NCBI GenBank assembly: GCA_004794785.1
Contig: SJOL01009709.1
Span: forward strand, 217,177-281,176
Direction of reading: 5' to 3'
Length of the DNA stretch: 64,000 nt
Source: Opisthorchis felineus
Lineage: Eukaryota; Platyhelminthes; Trematoda; Opisthorchiida; Opisthorchiidae
Shown piece after piece: positions 39,955 through 51,490 of this stretch (position 1 is its first letter; the number at the start of each line of letters is the position of its first letter). The translations under genes and the position numbers were made by a program. A model generated the notes under the pieces. It saw nothing but the letters and a program-made list of their open reading frames with translations. It was not told the DNA's origin and did no database searches.

Positions 39955-40110
39955 GTGATTGGAGAGTTGAAATCCATGCATGGCCATTGGATGTGCACTA
40001 CTGATGAGCTCTAATAGGAGCAAGACACAAGTCTAGTGTTTCCCTCCTATGGTGTGGACTCGCCAGAATAACTGCGTTGGGACTCTCTATTGTTCAAACG
40101 ATAGTCATAT
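39955..40110 (+). mobile_element. Hammerhead-bearing SINE copy, + strand
   Basis: It aligns along its length with the reverse complement of 34.68-34.82 kb. It has a B-box-like GAGTTGAAATCC (39964-39975), the AUC triplet at 39972-39974, stem I strands CATGCA and GTGCACTA, and CTGATGA at 40001-40007. Stem II (40008-40021, GCTC with GAGC plus a T-G pair) is perfect. GAAA is replaced by AAGA at 40022-40025. The linker GTCTAGTGTTTCCCT and the tail GGTGTGGACTCGCCAGAATA follow. The strong conservation of stem pairing with a broken GAAA suggests an old copy that was once competent and is now inactive. Confidence 0.65.
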
Positions 40111-43100
40111 GAGTATATATTCTACAAAATCCACAACCAACAACAACGAATTCAGGATTTCTTAACCACAAAATTTAGGGCGATCTATGAGCTCGCCAAA
40201 GAAAAAATTAACTATTCTTAGAGGCCCAACGTTTAAATTCTTAGCATTAATCAAAATCTTGAGGCTTTCCTTATTTCATCTAGACTGAATTCATTGAGTA
40301 TAAATATTAAACGACAGATATAATCCATGTGGGACGTTCCTAAGGCAGAGCCTTAATTGCCAGGAATAATAAGTACGGCACCAGCGGAAATCACGAAATT
40401 TCATGCCTGGAAAAATCACTAATAACAAGGATAAGGATACAGAGTAACCCCTGTAGCAACAAGGTGCACGTGTTGTTTGGCCGCTTGAAACCGAGTACGG
40501 AGATGTTTCATTAAATGTGCACAACTCATCCGTTGTTACATTCATTCTCTTAACCATCATATTCAGTGGAAACTCTGTGGAACTGAACAAACAGTACGCA
40601 TATACTGCAACCAAAAAAGATTATTTTGCAAGGTAGTCATCATCGGTATGTTATCATTTCCTGAATAAAAAGACAAAGTTTCAAAAATCTTAACTGTACG
40701 TTATTCCGGCAGATCTAAACCAGTCGAAAAAACGAACAGTTTAAAACTGCAGAACAGCCTAGGTGTGTCTTCAGGAAGGGGAATTGTGCTACTATATGCA
40801 CGATGAGATAAGACGAAAGGTCCTTTATCTCCGATGTTATCAAGGTGTAATTACCATACAGACTATCGAGTAGGCCTAAGAGAATTACTAAAACCGGGTT
40901 AACAGCAAAATCGCATTAGCAAAAGTCAAGAATCCTAATTTCATAAATATTTCAGTCAGGTGGAAAGTAAAGAGCGGAACTGAAAGGCATGAAAACTCAA
41001 CGAAATAAAATGGTTTGCAGTAGTAATTGCAGTACCCAATGTTTCGACATACACACTCATACTAGGAGGGATGAAATTTAACCCAAAATACTTTTGAACC
41101 TGCATTTCCGCTCGAAGTTCCAATGAAAGAGTAGATTAGGCTATCCAGCGTGAGTATAGGGTTTTGCATAATATTCATCCATATTGCATTACCCTGGACT
41201 GGTCGAAAAATCAAGTTGGGTATAATTGTCTCCCTACTAACAGACATTCGTAAGCAAACTATGCCTCCCACGTTTGTGGTGCTTCGTAGCCTGACAGAAG
41301 AAAAACTAACCCTCAGATAGACTCCGCTAGGTGACAAAATTTGGAATAATCGCCGTTGAGCATGCAAATTGTTTGGCACAAATCCCCTTACTGGATGGAT
41401 GCTTGAGAATCGCGAGATTTCATGTTCAGTGACGTCAAATAAGCAACTGCTGCAAAAGTGGCGTTGTGTTCAGATTACACCGAATAACTGATCGCACAGT
41501 AATTTTGGGTTGATGAATTCAACTACATTAAATTTTGTATAACCTCCTTTCCCTTGCGCATTTTTTCCGAAGAGTGAATCTCAAGGGTTTTAGGATATTT
41601 GTATGTTATGCAAGAGTTTTTGAAGTTGCTGTTGTGTTTTTCATCAAAAAATACTGTTACTCGGGAAGAACTAATCTGCAGTTCATTTACAGAGACCATA
41701 TTGCATGGAATGTTCTGCCGAATCGGACATCAAGAGACTAAAACCGACAAAAGGAACGTTGCAACGTTTCATGCCGATCTAAAACAACTGTATCTGGAGG
41801 CACATCTTTGACATCCGAACGTGTAAAGAAACTATTTAACTTCAGGTTTCCATAACCGGCGTGTCGTCCTGACGTCACAAAACTTCAGCTACAGAAGCGC
41901 CACAGTATCAGTCAAGTATATGAAATAAAGGTAGCATCTAGACCTAAATAGGTATCCTTAACATATTAACAGGTTTTAATAATGAGACTGCTTTGAACAT
42001 CAAAAACTTAACACATAAACTGAATTATCCGCAAATGGTTAACTACCATGGGCCGCTTTTTTTGCTTTGGTTTGGATCAGTTGTTAACTACAGCCTCTGG
42101 CATCAACAGCATCCAATAGTATGTGATGATGCTTTTTTTGTAACGGGCCCAAACAATTATTTGGTTTTGTGTGCACGGTTGTGATGGTTAAAACCGACGA
42201 ACTAAAAAAGCCAGATTCACGATGAAAAGTGGCTTGCATGGGTGGCTTGCTCATAACTGCAACTTTACTCCCGTGCTATTACTTGCGTTTTTGGAATTGA
42301 CTAAGCCGCAAAAATGCAAATGGTCACATTACGTTTGTACGAAAGCCTAAAAAGCGCAATGTCACGCTTACGGCGAGTGCATTAAAGTAGGATAGATATC
42401 ACTGGAATGGTGCAGAACTAAAAAATTATTTTAAACGAAACTGGCTTTAAGATTAAATGGAGAAGGGCGAGACAAGTTTTGAATGGATTATCGGCTACTA
42501 TAGGGAGGAGAGGAAAAAACATGGAGTTGTACCATACAATATACCCTCAGCGTATCGTCGTTAAGTAGTTGCTTTTCTCTGCACATTGGAGAGTCAACAG
42601 AAGGTCAGAAACTTCCTCCGTAATTTTAAATAGAAGTATAAATAAATTTTGGAAAAAACGCTCATTGGTTTATATGGTAGTTAACTTTTATCGAAAGTTT
42701 TGGTATTTTACTCCCGAGGCTATCAGAGCTTGGGGTATATTGCTATAAAACAGTCTTCTGAAAAACGGTCAACTCGCGATTCAGCCATCTGAGAAGGGCG
42801 CATGCGTAATCCTCATCAGCCGTGGAGTTTATGGCGCAAAGGTTGTATTTTCAGCAGTTACTCAAATAGAAGTTTATCCAACCAACCAATCGGGAGGAGG
42901 ACATCCGGACCACAGCACAGATAGAACGCATTAGTCACATCAGGGGAACAGAACGGCAGAAATACAAGTATTCAAAAAACCAACCAGATTCAACTACGCG
43001 AAACCGCGACGTGATTCACATCCGTTGACAAAATAACGTACGTGAAACCCAACTTGCAACCAAACAATCATTCGAGGGTTGTTAGATAGAAACCCAATAA

Positions 43101-46100
43101 AAAGTATATAAGCGCAGGCGGATGGGAATTTTACTCAGCCAACCCGGTATTAATGAAGCCTTCCCCTTTGGTACCGAAATTTTCTCGGTCTGCGGACAGA
43201 CCGACAGCCTCGAGCTGTGTGCAAAACATAGTTCTTCTTTATGGACCTGATTGTTTGTAATCTGATCCCTGTGGATCATTCCTTCAGGGCTATAAATGTC
43301 CCATCATGGCTTTAATTAGTAGCTTTGGTCCTTAAAATTTTATATTGTTGCTTAATATCAACAGTAGAAAATTCATGTTCACAATTATTCAAGTCTGATA
43401 GCGCTGGAAACGAGGTGACAAACAACAATCGCCAGAATTACAATACAAAACTAAACATTTTGGTGATCTTGTTGAAAACATCTAAACCTTTCTAACATTC
43501 GCTTTCTTCCACTCGCTCTATTCAAACACCCAAGCACGATTTCTTGAGGGATCTCCTTATCCCAGCCAAAGTAGAAAAACTTTATATCCTAGTCGCCGAA
43601 GAGCATACCTCTCAGCTGCCTTCAGACATATTTAGAATTCATCTTAACGGCACCGTTTTGGTTCTTCTCAGTTATGCAACAAATTAGGTCTTACTGGCAA
43701 ACTTTTCAGGAAGGTGGAAAATAAGGAAAGCCAGCTGCCAGCGGTTAAATATTGTCAGCTGTTTAGGTACGGATTTATCAGCCATAAAAGTGAGCGTTCA
43801 GAGCATGATATTTATTCATTGATTTTGTAATCAGATAAAGTCCATGTGACACTATGGATTGAAGCAGTTATTTCTCAAATGGTTTGGCAACCGGAATATT
43901 TAAATTTTGGATTCTGATCCTTCTGAGATGTACTGGCAACAGTGCATAAGACCATGTAAATCTAGAGGAATTTCAACTACATGTGGACATTTCAAAGTCA
44001 TGAGTTAACCTCATGAAAGCTCAGTGAGCTGATTCGAATAGCCAACACAACTTTCTAATCACGACATCGTAGATGTAAAAGTACGGCAACTCGGCCTTCA
44101 CATCGTAGCACAGACGCGGTCACAATAGAATTTTCGGCAGAATGACTTTGGTATAACAGGCTTCGAAAGTCAATGGAAAGCCAAAATCAGCTTCTATTTA
44201 TATACATTCGGATTTATTCAACGTAGGACTTGTTTAGTCTTGCCACATTGGCTTGAATGTCGACCTTGTTTACTGCAGACCTAGTTCAAAACTGCATCAG
44301 CAAGCGCATTGTTGGTTCCATTATCTTGAAAAAAACAGGTTCCCGTGAAATGTGCTCCACCCATATTGCACAGCATCATGAATTACAGGTGATCATGCCC
44401 CCCAAGGAGTGGTGGCATCTGAAAAGCCCGCTAAACAAAACAACTACGAACTAACATACAGACCTACCTCCCAAAAAATTCAGAAGTTGGCAATTGATTG
44501 ACAATGCTACGGCAAGGAGTGTGCAGCTGGCTTAATTTCGTATCCCCGATTTTCCCGAGTAAGGTTTTCTGGATGATATACGAAGGTCGTAATAACCGGG
44601 ATAGATTCTCCATCTTTTAGACCCAGTTATAGTTTACATATCAGTACCCTCCGCCAATGATTGATGTGGCAGGTTAGTCTTACAAGAATTCATGATGATG
44701 TTAATTAGCTTAACGTCAAGCAATCAACACAGGTCAGTATCACTAGTTTAAAATTGGAGAAATCAATGAGACATATTCAAAGGCGACTTGTCAAGCAATT
44801 GACCCGCCACAGTGGGCCTGCGCATTTCAATAGTGTATCCCTTATACCATTGCAGTAGCTTATGCACCACTAACAAGTCAGATCTTTTTTTATTCGGTAG
44901 CCTGTTCGGTTGAGCTGTCACAGTTTCGTGACCGTCTCTGTTTGCATGCGGCCTCACTTAATCAATAAGTCTTTCCGGTGGTTTTAGTAATGAAGTTCAT
45001 GAACACGATGGAAATGTTCCGTCTCACACTTTTCCATCTGGCAAATGTCAGCCAAGAAATTTACCTCCACCATTTGGTCTTCAGACGCTTTGGGTAGCTT
45101 TGCAACTTGCCGACAACCCTACTGCTAACATTTGAGAGGTGTCTTAACAAATGTATACGTGTAAAAGTATGAGGTACACCAGATGGGATCTCGTTGGTTT
45201 TTTGTTGTTGTTCACTTACTGCGGTCGACCTCCTAGCGTTCCACTGTCAAACCGTTAATTGGGCTGAATTTCTAAGCCATCCACTGTAACCCGATAAACC
45301 TCGCTTAGGTGCAGCAGGTGCCCGTTGACAGTGGACTCTATCCTATCCAGCTTGTTGGTTGAATTTATCACGAAAACAAGTATAGCACTAAAATAACATG
45401 GACCCATGGATGTGCAAGTGAGACTATAAAAGTTGAGTGTACTTCTTTGTGGAGTTTTCGTCGATGGGAAAACACAAGCGTAGGACTTTCAACTTGTTTG
45501 TTGATGTGATAGTCGACTATATAATATAATCAATACTTTGGGATCTCCAAGAGCTATGAAAGATAACCAGGGGACGCCGAATCTCTATGCGATGGAATAG
45601 GTGCATATTAGATGTAGGCTGTTTCCTCTCTAGAGATGGTGCTTATGGCTGATGAGTAGGCAATATCTCAGGTTCCTAGCATATATCCCTCGAAAGATTA
45701 TTTGGATACCCATCTGCGATCTACTTCAGAAATTCATGAACAAACTTACTGAAGGAATGAGTTGAAATAGTTGATCAGCCCTGCCTGGTGGTCATTCATT
45801 CAACGAGGTAGAATTCACTCGGCCTAATACGAATGATGACGTCAAATCAGTTCCTATAACAAGTGGTGGAGTATACTGGCATTTTAATCGGTGAATTAGC
45901 TTAAACAGGCTATGAAACACATCCCGATGGAGGATAACAAGTATATTTTTACGCTTGTCGCGCCAATGGAAAAAAACTGAGTGGCACATTGGTGGGATGG
46001 TTTTCGGTGTGAAAAAAAAACATTTTTCTTCAGAAACTTTTAAAGTGAACCTGGAACGATTTTCCTTTGAAGTGCACAATAGTTCAGTCCCTTTATTTAG

Positions 46101-47587
46101 CCATCAAGCTTACAACTTGACTCATTCAGCCGTAGAAACATTCGAAGAGCTTGCCATTTTGTGGTGTTATGACACCACTGTCAACAGCATAGCAGTCAAA
46201 ACTCGATACTGACTAACTTACCAACCTTTTAGTATTTTTCCAATCCACATGACTGAGCCTTGCATTTCCTGTCAGTCACCTGTAAAGGTATCGATCGAAG
46301 CATCCATTAACTTCAGGATTCTACTTAACTTAAGTAAAACACTGATTTGTGTGTTAATTAATCCATCGAATTGTTAAGCCTTCAATTTTATAGACTCCTC
46401 AGACGAGTCAGCATTATGATAGAATCCTGCCTGTGCGTTCCATCTTTTTTGTGTATTCATCATTCCATTTCACAGTAGGATAGCAGAACACTCCCTCTAA
46501 CATGCTTATGACTAGAGTGGTAGGAATCGTTGTTCACCGAGCAGAAAACTGTCAGGTTAAAGAGGACGGGTGACGAATGCGCTAAGTATGTGGAATTGTA
46601 GGGCGATTTGCGCGAAAAATGGAACCCATATTCTGTTTGCGTGTGGGCTAGTTTGAATAAACAGTTTGTGCAAAATAATCCCCTCACATTCCTTCAATCC
46701 GTTAGCGGTTTAGTTGGCATGGGGGTTGAACGAACGCTCATACAAGTAGGGAGAAGCCATGATACAAAGCATTGTTGGTTCCTGTTTGCGTCTGTTATAG
46801 GAACGAGAATTAGCATGTGCTGTCTTCTATTCGCCAATGCAGTCATCCGTTAGAGTGATGTCTCATGAGTGGGCTATTTCGTTCCGGAGGTCGGAAACAC
46901 ATGCAAAGGTGTCTGCTGAATTCGATCAAGCATTCAAACTGATCAAGCGTCCTTTTTTTACGGTATAATAACGTATGCGATATCTGAAAGGCGGCTTTAG
47001 CAAAACGTAAACCCGTATTACGCTAATAAAATCACTGGTTTACGATAAGGACCATGGGTCGGAGTATCAAATGTTTCTTGCTGACAGGTGACTCTTCTAG
47101 AAGCATTTTACGGATATACGTTCTAAAAACCAAAAGCATCTGCTAGAACCATCGCAAACCTACTTGGTATGGTGAAGCGCACATATAACAGACATGAGCT
47201 TATTGATTTTTCAAGCAGTTAAACAAAAGGCTTGCTCTTGGACTCAGCCGCATTTGCAGTGTTTTCATTGAAACGATCATTTCGGTATTAAGTATGAAAA
47301 ATAGGAAATGAATACGCGCTGGTGATGTCTATTCGGAAAAAGACTTATGCATATTTTTTTCGGAAAATAGTATCGGTCTCTTTTATATTTTACCCAATGG
47401 TCCATGGAGGTCCATTAAACAAATATGAATGGCTTTTTGTACCAACAAATTATTCACTCACTTCATAATACGATGTGAAACACAGACACCACAACCGGAT
47501 ATCAAGTCTACTATTAGGCAAAAAGAGACCACGAAATCTATATCTCCAATCCACTTTTTGTGGTTGCCTCGATGTGCATATATTAGG
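40111..47587. other. No recognisable gene
   Basis: Open frames up to about 107 codons, none with known motifs. An 11-bp inverted repeat pair lies at 45.24-45.34 kb. A CTGATGAG near 45.65 kb has some surrounding similarity to the ribozyme repeat but no B box or GAAA in place. Confidence 0.4.
45240..45335. repeat. 11-bp inverted repeat separated by about 73 bp
   Basis: TCCACTGTCAA at the left is matched by its exact reverse complement TTGACAGTGGA at the right, and a partial third version, TCCACTGTAA, lies between. This could be a small stem-loop or the ends of a tiny inverted-repeat element; no target duplication was found. Confidence 0.5.
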
Positions 47588-47607
47588 CAGAAATTGCAGT
47601 ATTTCTG
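47588..47607. repeat. 7-bp hairpin directly beyond the LINE 3' end
   Basis: CAGAAAT and ATTTCTG flank TGCAGT, immediately outside the GAT tail of LINE copy A. It may simply be host sequence at the insertion site. Confidence 0.5.
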
Positions 47608-47611
47608 GCCT

Positions 47612-47840
47612 CACCATCATCAGCTGTAAGGGCCGTGTACTTGTCGTACAGTGGTTGTACCTGCCACAATTTCGTTCACCGATGATTTGGGGAGGGTAGG
47701 TAGCTGCTCATTGGACGCGGGAGCTGACAATTTGGCGCGTAACTACAGCACTGTCAGTGAGCTGTCAAGTGGGGGGATCGGGAAGGGAGCTATGCATTGA
47801 AGGCAATAGCTTGGATGCACGAGCGCCACTGATGTGGCCC
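47612..47840 (-). other. LINE copy A 3' untranslated region
   Basis: This matches bases 569-790 of copy B at roughly 84% by eye, much lower than the coding part. It ends TTACAGCTGATGATG. A short C-rich run and several small insertions distinguish it from copy B. Confidence 0.7.
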
Positions 47841-48003
47841 GTGGTTGTGCGAAAAGAACCCTTTGAGGAAGTCGGTCGACTGGCATATGCACCAAGTGGC
47901 CAAACTAGCGCAACCTATGCAGTGGGATCAGTTTATCTATCGAGGGTGAGTTATTTCTTCCGAATACTATTCGATGAACTTTAGCATTACTGATCCCGTG
48001 TTC
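47841..48003 (-). pseudogene. Untranslated remainder of the LINE C-terminal region, with a deletion
   Basis: Past the stop at 48006-48004 the same frame continues to read as LINE protein (EHGISNAK, then IVFGRNNSPSIDKLITLHRL), meets a second TAG at 47907-47905 and then VHMPVDRLPQRVLFAQPR. At about 47841 the sequence jumps over roughly 150 bases that are present in copies B and C, and resumes in the distal region (TGGCGCTCGTGCATCC). Both stops are shared with copy B. Confidence 0.8.
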
Positions 48004-49245
48004 CTACCGGACTCGGACAATGCTCCGAAGACATCGATAATTGAACAATGAAAGTCTTTTGACGTCTTTGGCGAGCAACGACCAGGTTTCTGATCCGTAT
48101 AGTAGTATGGAGCGCACCGCTGCATTGTAAACTGGACCATTGACGGTTAGGTTGATGTCACGCCTACGCCACAGGTAACGCAGGTTCACAAAAGCTGCTC
48201 TGGCCTTCCCAATCCGGATGGAAATATCATCTTTCGCGAGACCACCGGGACTGATACAGCTGCCCAGGCAAACAAATTTGTCTACTACCTCAATCGGTTC
48301 ATGCGCAAGCATGAGGCTAGGGTTCGAGCCCACCCAGTCTTGCAGTAGCACTTTACACTTTGCCGGTGTGAAGCGCATGCCAAACCGTGAGGCGGAATTA
48401 TTTAGATTATTTAATATTGTTTGAATTACCAAGGGGTCAGATCCAAGAAGAGCTATGTCGTCTGCGTACTCGATATCTGTGAGCGGACGCCCCGGGAGCA
48501 CTTCAACCCCACAGGCATTAGAGGCTGATAGTGAGTCTTCCATGATCGTATCAATGACGAAGTTGAAGAGGAAAGGTGAAAGAGGACAGCCCTGTCTGAC
48601 ACCACTTGATGTGGTGAACTCAGGCGAGAGCTTCCCGTAGACCTTCACACGGCCGCGGGAGTTGGCGTACAGCGCCTTCAGGAGGGTCAAGAATTTATGG
48701 GGGACACCTTTGCTCCACAGACACTGCCATAGTGCCTGACGGTCCACAGAGTCAAAGGCAGCTTTCAGATCAAGAAACACAACCATTGTTGGTTGCTGCA
48801 AGCAGTGTCGCTGTCCCAGAATTTGTCGGAGGGTGAAGATATGATCGATGCATCCTCTTGCAGGACGGAACCCAGCTCGGTTTTCACGGATCTGTCTCTC
48901 CCTGTGTTCAGTCAACCTTCGAAGGATAAGACCAGAGAGGATCTTCGATGCCACAGCTAACAGGCTGATGCCACGGTGGTTTTCACACAGCGTCCGCGTA
49001 CCCTTTTTGAAGATAGGGATAACTGTCGACATGCCCCATTCTGCAGGCACCTTCTCTTCGCTCCATATAGCACCAATAAGCTTTGTCAGATGGGCCACCA
49101 GGGATTCTCCGCCTTCTTTGAAGAGGGCTGGATAGAGACCGTCCGGTCCTGGTGCCTTCTCACGTTTTAGCACGGATATTTCGTACTTTATTTCTTCTTC
49201 CGACGGGCGATCAAGGTTTACATTCCATTCGCCTGTATGCACTAT
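48004..49245 (-). CDS. LINE polyprotein, C-terminal part: reverse transcriptase
   Basis: It is in the same frame as the endonuclease, starting directly after the TAG; it has no ATG of its own near the start, so it would be made only if the stop were read through or absent. Counting from GTG 49242: block 0 APGPDGLYPALFKEGG (30-45), block 1 about 71-110, block 2 NRAGFRPARG (121-130). Block A is FLDLKAAFD with Asp158 and Asp164, block B GVRQGCPLSPFLFNF (214-228), block C YADD with Asp261 and Asp262. Then FTPAKC (291-296) and FVCLGS (323-328). All catalytic residues are intact. It ends at TAG 48006-48004 after RSIVRVR, short of the usual C-terminal region. Confidence 0.9.
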   Translation of the reverse strand: MVHTGEWNVNLDRPSEEEIKYEISVLKREKAPGPDGLYPALFKEGGESLVAHLTKLIGAIWSEEKVPAEWGMSTVIPIFKKGTRTLCENHRGISLLAVASKILSGLILRRLTEHRERQIRENRAGFRPARGCIDHIFTLRQILGQRHCLQQPTMVVFLDLKAAFDSVDRQALWQCLWSKGVPHKFLTLLKALYANSRGRVKVYGKLSPEFTTSSGVRQGCPLSPFLFNFVIDTIMEDSLSASNACGVEVLPGRPLTDIEYADDIALLGSDPLVIQTILNNLNNSASRFGMRFTPAKCKVLLQDWVGSNPSLMLAHEPIEVVDKFVCLGSCISPGGLAKDDISIRIGKARAAFVNLRYLWRRRDINLTVNGPVYNAAVRSILLYGSETWSLLAKDVKRLSLFNYRCLRSIVRVR

Positions 49246-51042
49246 CTATACAGGCTGTGTTGCAGGAGGCCAGATGAACTGTTCTTCGAAGTGTTCGGCC
49301 CATCTTTCCAGTCGACGTTTTTGCGAGTGAATTAATGAGCCATCTTTTTCACTTATCGTTTCGCTGACCGTTGCTTTCCTTGGGCCAGTCGATCGTATCA
49401 GTTGATATAGGGCACGGCTGTTTCCCGTAGCAAAAGCCTTCTCCATCTCCCGAGCTTTCGATGTCCACCATAGCTCTCGGTCTTTCCTTAGACTCTTCAC
49501 TATTTGGCGTTTGAGGGATTTGCGTGCGCCGTCGTACTCGTTGCCTGCTGGTATGGATTTCCCGGCATCAATCGTGGATAGCGATCTCGCCGACATCCAG
49601 TGGTCTTTCGGTCGAATCGGAGAGGTCGGACAGACAGCATCGAACGCCGCTAACATAGTTCCTCTCACATGTTGCCACGCTTCATCCACATGCTCACTGC
49701 CACCACAGTATTGGTTTACTGTGGAGAGTTGTTGGGCTAGCTCAGATCGGTACTGTTGAGCTATGGTCGTTCTTCGAAGATAGTGGATTGGCATGCTTCT
49801 TGCTAATTTGCGAGGGCCTGAAGGGAAGCGAATTGTCGGGCGTGCACGCACCATGACGTGATCGGAATCAAGTGGTGTGCCCCAGAAGGAACGGCAGTCT
49901 TGAATTGTGGCTCGCCACCGGTGGCTGATGGCCACGTGGTCCAACTGGGTCCACGCTCGATTTGCAGTTGGTGGCCGCCAGGTTACGCGATGCGAACGTT
50001 TATGTTGAAAGTTCGTACTTGCCAGAAACAGTTCATGATCAGCACCCAACTGAAGGAGTCGATCTCCATTGTTTGTGCGGCGAGCATCGATTCCGAATCG
50101 ACCGCCCAAATGTGATTCCAAGGAGCTCAGACGACCTACTTGAGCATTCATATCGCCTGCAAGTATCACAGTGTCAGTGCTTTTTGCTTGACGAATGAGC
50201 CCGGATAGCTCTCGATAGAAAGTATCCTCCTCAGCATCAGAACTGCAGTCCGTTGGGGCATAAGCCGACACTACAAACAGGCACCGCTTTTTATGCCGAG
50301 AGGCATTGAGCTTGATTGAACTGGATAACCAGACGGCGCAAAGACGACTGTTCACTGGGATCCAATCCAGCAAAGCGCGTTCAGCTCTGGGACTGAGTGC
50401 AACTCCCACGCCATATATTCCACGAGCCATCGCTTCTGGGTCACCGGACACACGGAGGGAGAAATGTGAAAGAGCTGAGTTCATCCTTGGCGTTCTGAGA
50501 TGCATAACCACGCTTGGGTCTTGTATGCGTGTTTCGGAGACACAGCATACATCAATTTTAAGGGAGTATAAGGTTTCAGCAAGCATTGCCTGTTTGCCAA
50601 TTTGACATAGAGTACGGACGTTAAAAGCTCCTATATAGAAAGGATCTCGTGGATTTAGAAGGGTGTTATTTTGTTTACTGTTGCTAGGCAGCGAGGAGCA
50701 TAAGGTCCTTCGGTCAGATAACTGACAGTCAAGGGACCCAGTGACGTTTGCTTGTGTGGTGGGAAGGGGTTGGGGAGGGACATCGGTGGACACCGAACTG
50801 CGCGGGCAAATGATACTTCCCGGTTGCCCAGGCCGAGGAAGGGGATTTGGTTGAGGTACCCCACCTTGAGCCTTTGACTCAAAAGTCTGACCCACGAGGC
50901 AGCGGACAGTAGGGTTTTCTTTGGGGACCCTGCCCGGAGCCGATGACTCAATAGTCTGACCTGCTCGGCTGCAGGGGGTTGGCCTAACCCGAGGGCGCAG
51001 GGAATAAGGCATTACTGTCTCATTCCTGATGCGGCTGCGCAC
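49246..51042 (-). CDS. LINE polyprotein, N-terminal part: AP-type endonuclease
   Basis: 598 codons, ending at TAG 49248-49246. The first ATG is at 51012, ten codons in (MPYSLRP); the frame is open further up to 51249, so the true start is uncertain. Residues 27-49 and 50-72 are a tandem duplication (GQT.ES..). The endonuclease spans about 135-405, with all usual motifs: Asn141 (FNVRT), Glu170 (SETR), Tyr261 (SAYAPT), Asp297 and Asn299 (GDMNA), Asp368-His369, and Asp394-His395 (DSDH). Residues 405-598 form the basic linker to RT. It would nick target DNA to prime reverse transcription in the nucleus. The fold is intact; only the stop before RT is a defect. Confidence 0.88.
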   Translation of the reverse strand: MRSRIRNETVMPYSLRPRVRPTPCSRAGQTIESSAPGRVPKENPTVRCLVGQTFESKAQGGVPQPNPLPRPGQPGSIICPRSSVSTDVPPQPLPTTQANVTGSLDCQLSDRRTLCSSLPSNSKQNNTLLNPRDPFYIGAFNVRTLCQIGKQAMLAETLYSLKIDVCCVSETRIQDPSVVMHLRTPRMNSALSHFSLRVSGDPEAMARGIYGVGVALSPRAERALLDWIPVNSRLCAVWLSSSIKLNASRHKKRCLFVVSAYAPTDCSSDAEEDTFYRELSGLIRQAKSTDTVILAGDMNAQVGRLSSLESHLGGRFGIDARRTNNGDRLLQLGADHELFLASTNFQHKRSHRVTWRPPTANRAWTQLDHVAISHRWRATIQDCRSFWGTPLDSDHVMVRARPTIRFPSGPRKLARSMPIHYLRRTTIAQQYRSELAQQLSTVNQYCGGSEHVDEAWQHVRGTMLAAFDAVCPTSPIRPKDHWMSARSLSTIDAGKSIPAGNEYDGARKSLKRQIVKSLRKDRELWWTSKAREMEKAFATGNSRALYQLIRSTGPRKATVSETISEKDGSLIHSQKRRLERWAEHFEEQFIWPPATQPV

Positions 51043-51490
51043 AGCAGGTGCCTTTTGAGCAGCACCAGACTCTTTGGTTTTAAAAGTATCTCGACCGTAT
51101 TGAATAATGCGCCGGCGGTCACGGTCAACCGTTGGGCGATCGGAGTGTGCGGTTTTAGGGCCAACTTTTTCTAACCCGTCCTTCCCCGGGGAAAGGCAGC
51201 ATCGCTGCTTCCATAAATATGGACATGATGGTCGCCTGGGGGAAACGCCCTACTACCTTCACACTCCTATCGCAGACGATGGTACGACTTTACCCCCAGA
51301 CCGCCTCGTAGCACGATTACTCGTAGTACGGGTCTGACTGCGCCCCTTTGGCCTTCCTGGGATGGTTGCACCATGTGGAACGACGTTCCCGCGGGATCAT
51401 TGCAGTACTCAAGCTAAACCGCCACTTCAAGGTGGCAGCTTTAGTTCGGGGTATTTCTAACCTGGTCGCCGGGGACCCATCTACAGATAT
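51043..51490 (-). other. LINE copy A 5' leader
   Basis: G+C-rich leader upstream of the polyprotein. The polyprotein frame stays open from 51249 to 51043 without an ATG, reading a Cys- and basic-rich stretch ([12 protein letters not shown], later [15 protein letters not shown]). Three stops (TGA, TAG, TAG) lie just above 51249. An internal promoter would be expected here for an RTE-type element but is not recognisable by eye. Confidence 0.6.
51414..51444 (-). promoter_or_regulatory. Stem-loop in the LINE 5' leader
   Basis: Two stacked 5-bp stems, CTAAA with TTTAG and GCCAC with GTGGC, are separated by a small 3-by-2 internal loop and closed by a 6-base loop. Such a leader hairpin could be part of a ribozyme or packaging signal; some non-LTR elements carry HDV-like ribozymes here, but I could not build that double-pseudoknot fold from the surrounding bases. 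Confidence 0.5.

Larger units (their letters stand above)
47612..51490 (-). mobile_element. Nearly complete RTE-type LINE (copy A)
   Basis: The - strand carries, in order, a 5' leader with a stem-loop, an apurinic-type endonuclease region, a one-codon TAG interruption, a reverse transcriptase, a shortened C-terminal region, and a 3' end in two GAT units. Domain order and the presence of one long polyprotein place it with RTE/CR1-type non-LTR elements common in trematodes. Its 5' limit is an estimate, with the last element-like sequence near GGTCGCCGGGGACCC at about 51.47 kb. I found no convincing target site duplication. It is 98-99% identical to copy B over the first 415 bases of that copy, so it is fairly recent. 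Confidence 0.9.

Noticed and set aside
45652..45690. CTGATGAG with GATGGTGC upstream
   Set aside because: Some resemblance to the ribozyme repeat, but stem II does not pair, GAAA is not in place and there is no B box.
46780..46855. LLFANAVI peptide shared with about 59.99 kb
   Set aside because: Only about 45 bases are similar and outside that the two regions differ; too little to define a repeat.
49511..50605. Several + strand frames of 78-99 codons
   Set aside because: All are antisense shadows of the LINE copy A endonuclease frame.
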